From positions 1-7,501 of the forward strand of contig DASXTB010000460.1 in NCBI GenBank assembly GCA_036505615.1: a DNA stretch of 7,501 nucleotides. The letters are read 5' to 3'. Of the stretch, positions 5,380 to 7,501 are shown in pieces. The notes beneath the pieces are model-generated. The model was given only the letters and a program-made list of their open reading frames with translations, was not told the DNA's origin and did no database searches. Both the position numbers and the translations under genes were made by a program. The stretch comes from DASXTB01 sp036505615 (GTDB lineage Bacteria; Acidobacteriota; UBA6911; JACQSX01). Within the stretch, counting starts at the first letter, position 1. The number at the start of each line of letters is the position of its first letter.

Positions 5380-5408
5380 ATATTACAGGCGCATAATTCC
5401 AGATGCAA
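5380..5408 (-). promoter_or_regulatory. Promoter of aroDE
   Basis: On the minus strand, TTGCAT (5403-5408) and TAATAT (5380-5385) are exactly 17 bp apart. Transcription would begin near 5373, about 16 nt before the ATG, leaving just room for the AGGG ribosome site. The hexamers equal those in front of gvpL/F. They occupy the left half of a divergent intergenic region shared with the gene at 5581. Confidence 0.5.
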
Positions 5409-5475
5409 CAACGGATTATGAATTTCAAGGGCAACCGAAACTTTTTAGTGTATCTCTTATGACACCCTCGTAACC

Positions 5476-5504
5476 TTGACCCACCCTTGCTCTGTTGTTA
5501 GTGT
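5476..5504 (+). promoter_or_regulatory. Possible promoter of the 5581 gene
   Basis: TTGACC (5476-5481, 5/6 to consensus) and TAGTGT (5499-5504, 3/6) are 17 bp apart on the plus strand. The leader would be about 70 nt and includes a small stem, AGCGG/CCGCT, around 5535-5554. The good -35 and weak -10 suggest moderate or activated expression. An alternative -10 further downstream cannot be excluded. Confidence 0.35.
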
Positions 5505-5570
5505 CCGACTGAAGGTCTTTATTTGCTGTAGTTAGCGGGGTCAAAGCACCGCTGGGCTTCAGCTCTGAGT

Positions 5571-5575
5571 GGGAG
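5571..5575 (+). promoter_or_regulatory. Ribosome binding site that fixes the 5581 start
   Basis: GGGAG ends five bases before the ATG at 5581. An in-frame GTG at 5569 lies directly before this site and would add only MGDK, so the ATG is the better start. The MKK signal peptide beginning supports the same choice. Confidence 0.7.
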
Positions 5576-5580
5576 ATAAA

Positions 5581-6552
5581 ATGAAGAAAACAGTACTACT
5601 GCTGTCGTTGGTGTTGCTGGCCGTGGCAGCCCAGGCACAGCAAACGGATTCCACCCCGGCTAATTCGGCAGCCGAGCCCTCCCCAGAGGGGACATTACCC
5701 ACGTCAGCCAGCTTTCCCATTGAACGGGTGCAGACCCCGACCAATGCTGACATTTATTGTGCCGGCTTCCTGACCAAACAGAGCGTGCCAAATGCCAATT
5801 TTGTGGCGGGTGGACTTCACACTCCAAACACCACAAAATTCGTTGACGGCGAGATGATTTATCTGGCGGGAAGCGGCTACCAGACGGGTCAGCAGTACAC
5901 CATCTTGCGAGAACTGCGCAATCCCAACAAGAACGAATTGTTCGCCGGCCAGCAGGCCCTCATTAAAGCAGCTGGGCAGCCTTACGCTGAACTGGGCCGC
6001 GTTCGTATCATTGACACGCGCAGTAAGAGCGCGATCGCTCACGTAGAATTTAGCTGCGATCCGATCGTTCCCGGCGACATCGCGGTGCCCTTTGCCGAAA
6101 AAACAGCGATTTCTTTCCATCCTCCAGTGCGCTTTGACCGCTTTGCTCCCGCCAATGGTAAGCTCAGCGGACGCATCGTAATGGCCAAGGATTTCGATTC
6201 CGAGGTGGGAACCGGAATGAAGGTCTACATGAACGTAGGCGCGAACCAGGGACTGAAAGTGGGGGACTACCTCCGCGCCGTGCGTCCCTACGAAAGGGAT
6301 TTGAAAGATCCAGTGGACTCACTTTCCTTCAAGGCTTCCGCCGTAGAGGATACGCAAAAAGAATCGCCCTCCTACGAGCCCAAGTTCCTGACCCGCACCA
6401 AAGGGCGCGCAATCCATGTTGCTGATCTACCGCGCCGTGGGATAGGGGAAATCGTAGTCCTTAGCACGACCGACACTACGGCCACAGGAATGGTCGTATT
6501 CGCGTTGGAAGATGTCTATGTCGGAGACAACGTGGAACTCGACCAGCAATAA
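5581..6552 (+). CDS. Exported protein of unknown function with two similar beta-rich modules
   Basis: A 323-residue protein with a clear signal peptide: MKK, a hydrophobic core, then AQA-Q near residues 19-20. It lacks a lipobox, so it is probably periplasmic or secreted. A proline/serine-rich linker (about 22-48) leads to two modules. Module one (about 87-171) contains GEMIYLAGSGYQTGQQY and later ELGRVRIIDTRSKSAIAHV, ending in GDIAVPF. Module two (about 197-321) contains GMKVYMNVGANQGLKVGDY and later GIGEIVVLSTTDTTATGMV, ending in GDNVEL. The two line up by eye as a duplication. C60 and C159 could form a disulfide bond. The VGD-type hairpins recall the C-terminal domain of FlgT and other periplasmic beta domains, but this is resemblance only. 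The gene stands alone between a divergent promoter and a strong terminator. The function is not recognised. Confidence 0.85.
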   Translation: MKKTVLLLSLVLLAVAAQAQQTDSTPANSAAEPSPEGTLPTSASFPIERVQTPTNADIYCAGFLTKQSVPNANFVAGGLHTPNTTKFVDGEMIYLAGSGYQTGQQYTILRELRNPNKNELFAGQQALIKAAGQPYAELGRVRIIDTRSKSAIAHVEFSCDPIVPGDIAVPFAEKTAISFHPPVRFDRFAPANGKLSGRIVMAKDFDSEVGTGMKVYMNVGANQGLKVGDYLRAVRPYERDLKDPVDSLSFKASAVEDTQKESPSYEPKFLTRTKGRAIHVADLPRRGIGEIVVLSTTDTTATGMVVFALEDVYVGDNVELDQQ

Positions 6553-6583
6553 GTTCCCGCATAACCAGCATTACTCGTAATCC

Positions 6584-6618
6584 GGGAGAAGTGAACAACT
6601 TCTCCCTTTTCGTTTTTT
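6584..6618 (+). terminator. Intrinsic terminator of the 5581 gene
   Basis: GGGAGAAGT (6584-6592) and ACTTCTCCC (6598-6606) form a perfect 9-bp stem with a GAACA loop. It is followed by TTTT, CG and TTTTTT up to 6618. It begins 32 bases after the stop codon. The minus-strand reading has the same stem but no T-tract, so it would be at best a weak terminator for the convergent AMMECR1-family gene. Confidence 0.93.
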
Positions 6619-6668
6619 GCGGCGGCAACAGTCGGCTACCCCCCATTGCGGATTGGCCAACATGCAGC

Positions 6669-7283
6669 CTAATCCCGGTCGCGATCCCCAAAGACTTCGG
6701 CGGTAAAGACCTCAATTTGCGCGCCTGCCCGCCATGCGTCTGCCGGCAAACCTGCCTTGCGACAGGTCTGCTCCAGGAACGTAATTCGATCCCATCCATG
6801 CTCAATGGGCACTTGCGGCAGCAGCAAGCCACGATGCTGGTGCAGGCTTACCAGCAGTCCGTGCCTTCCCACTTCCACGCGTTCCGGCTGAAGCGTCCGC
6901 AGCGGAGACAAGACGCTTAGAGAGATCTCCAGTTCGGCCGCCTCGTCCAGAGTAATGGGCCAGAAACGCGTGTCTTCAAAAGCCGCCGCCCGCGCCGTCT
7001 CCGCTACCGTGTGATACAGAGAATCGAGGGGATAGACATGACCGACGCAGCCTCGTAGATCGCCTCGAAGATAAAGTGTGGTAAAGGCTCCACGCGGCTC
7101 CGCCAAATGTGGAGGAACAGGATTCAACGACAGTTCCCGATGTTCAAGACTTGTCAGAATGGCCTCGTGAGCCAGCTTCAGCAGAAGCTTGCGCTCTTCC
7201 GGGGAGTATTCATTAGGCTCAGTATTGACAGGTTTGCAGGTAATACGCGGACCGGAAGATCGCTGGTCAGGTGACAGGGACAT
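6669..7283 (-). CDS. amrA: AMMECR1-domain protein (AmmeMemoRadiSam system protein A-like)
   Basis: A 204-residue, probably cytoplasmic protein made almost wholly of the AMMECR1 domain (about 27-198). The conserved features are RGAFTTLY at 64-71, the family signature LRGCVGH at 76-82, EDTRFWPIT at 103-111, LEISLSVLSP at 118-127, and LLLPQV...HGWD at 153-165 followed by C174 in the TCRKAGLP helix. The first 25 residues are outside the domain. Many prokaryotic members sit beside Memo-like and radical SAM genes, which are not visible here; the biochemical role is not established. The start has an excellent ribosome site, GGAGGA at 7290-7295, six bases upstream. The gene overlaps the 3' end of the pgsA-like gene by 17 bases in another frame, so the two are probably co-transcribed and translationally coupled. 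Confidence 0.92.
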   Translation of the reverse strand: MSLSPDQRSSGPRITCKPVNTEPNEYSPEERKLLLKLAHEAILTSLEHRELSLNPVPPHLAEPRGAFTTLYLRGDLRGCVGHVYPLDSLYHTVAETARAAAFEDTRFWPITLDEAAELEISLSVLSPLRTLQPERVEVGRHGLLVSLHQHRGLLLPQVPIEHGWDRITFLEQTCRKAGLPADAWRAGAQIEVFTAEVFGDRDRD

Positions 7284-7501
7284 CGCGCTTCCTCCGCCGG
7301 CTGAGGATGAAGGCGCGGCGCCGGCGTTTCACCACCCGCCGATCAATCTTGGACCAGAAAGCGGCAAAGTAATCGATGGCCGACACCAGCGATAGAAACA
7401 CCATGAACCAGATTGCCACCCGCGCAATCGTTTCCACGGGGAAGACATAGTTACCGTAAACCGGCCACTCCTTCCAACGGTGCGCAAGAATGACAGCGAC
7501 C
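7267..7501 (-). CDS. pgsA: C-terminal part of a PgsA-like CDP-alcohol phosphatidyltransferase (partial)
   Basis: A minus-strand frame runs from the window edge for 77 codons to a TGA at 7267-7269. It reads KEWPVYGNYVFPVETIARVA, then a hydrophobic helix IWFMVFLSLVSAIDYFAAFW (residues 30-49 of the visible part), then a strongly basic tail (KRRRRAF, SRRRKR). This looks like the last transmembrane segments of CDP-diacylglycerol-glycerol-3-phosphate 3-phosphatidyltransferase, which makes phosphatidylglycerophosphate in the inner membrane. The YVFPVETIARVA and SAIDYF-FW-K patterns are what I rely on. The catalytic CDP-alcohol motif would lie upstream, outside the window. The reading frame contains the ribosome site and start codon of the AMMECR1-family gene. 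Coding is near certain; the exact enzyme is likely but unproven from this piece. Confidence 0.75.
   Translation of the reverse strand, partial: VAVILAHRWKEWPVYGNYVFPVETIARVAIWFMVFLSLVSAIDYFAAFWSKIDRRVVKRRRRAFILSRRRKRDVPVT

Noticed and set aside
5704..6120. 138-codon minus-strand open frame
   Set aside because: Antisense to the exported protein gene, which has a signal peptide, ribosome site and terminator of its own.

Overview
The window looks like ordinary chromosomal DNA of moderate-to-high GC content from a free-living Gram-negative-type bacterium. An acidobacterium is the most likely source. This is inferred from four things: a bifunctional AroD-AroE fusion, a lone GvpL/GvpF protein, an exported two-module protein of a style I associate with that phylum, and tandem CACTGATC/CTGACCA-type intergenic repeats. 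No rRNA, tRNA, CRISPR array, prophage or transposase gene was found.

Layout, left to right. Bases 3-89 may hold the last 28 codons of a plus-strand gene. Then come minus-strand genes: a DksA/TraR zinc-finger protein (193-561) with a near-consensus promoter; an exported M28 metallopeptidase resembling carboxypeptidase Q (720-2168); a 576-base non-coding stretch (2169-2744); a GvpL/GvpF-family protein (2745-3488); a 297-base spacer with a palindrome-rich promoter; and a 3-dehydroquinate dehydratase/shikimate dehydrogenase fusion (3786-5357). A divergent promoter region (5358-5580) separates this block from a plus-strand gene for an exported protein of unknown function (5581-6552), which ends at a textbook intrinsic terminator. 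The right edge holds a minus-strand pair: the 3' end of a pgsA-like phosphatidylglycerophosphate synthase gene (7267-7501, entering from outside the window), overlapping by 17 bases the start of an AMMECR1-family gene (6669-7283).

The genes do not form one pathway. They cover stress and transcription control (DksA), peptide turnover outside the cytoplasm (M28), aromatic amino acid precursors (AroDE) and phospholipid synthesis (PgsA, with AMMECR1 coupled to it). The least ordinary part is the 2169-2744 gap. On the minus strand it contains a possible promoter, a 9-bp long-range closing stem, a stable internal hairpin, an exposed ACCUCCU (anti-Shine-Dalgarno) stretch and a strong intrinsic terminator. 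That layout fits a small RNA of about 200 nt, or a terminator-controlled leader for the M28 gene. A 12-bp inverted repeat with tandem 7-mers brackets the segment. The second notable spot is the gvpL/F promoter, whose -35 box lies in two interleaved palindromes.
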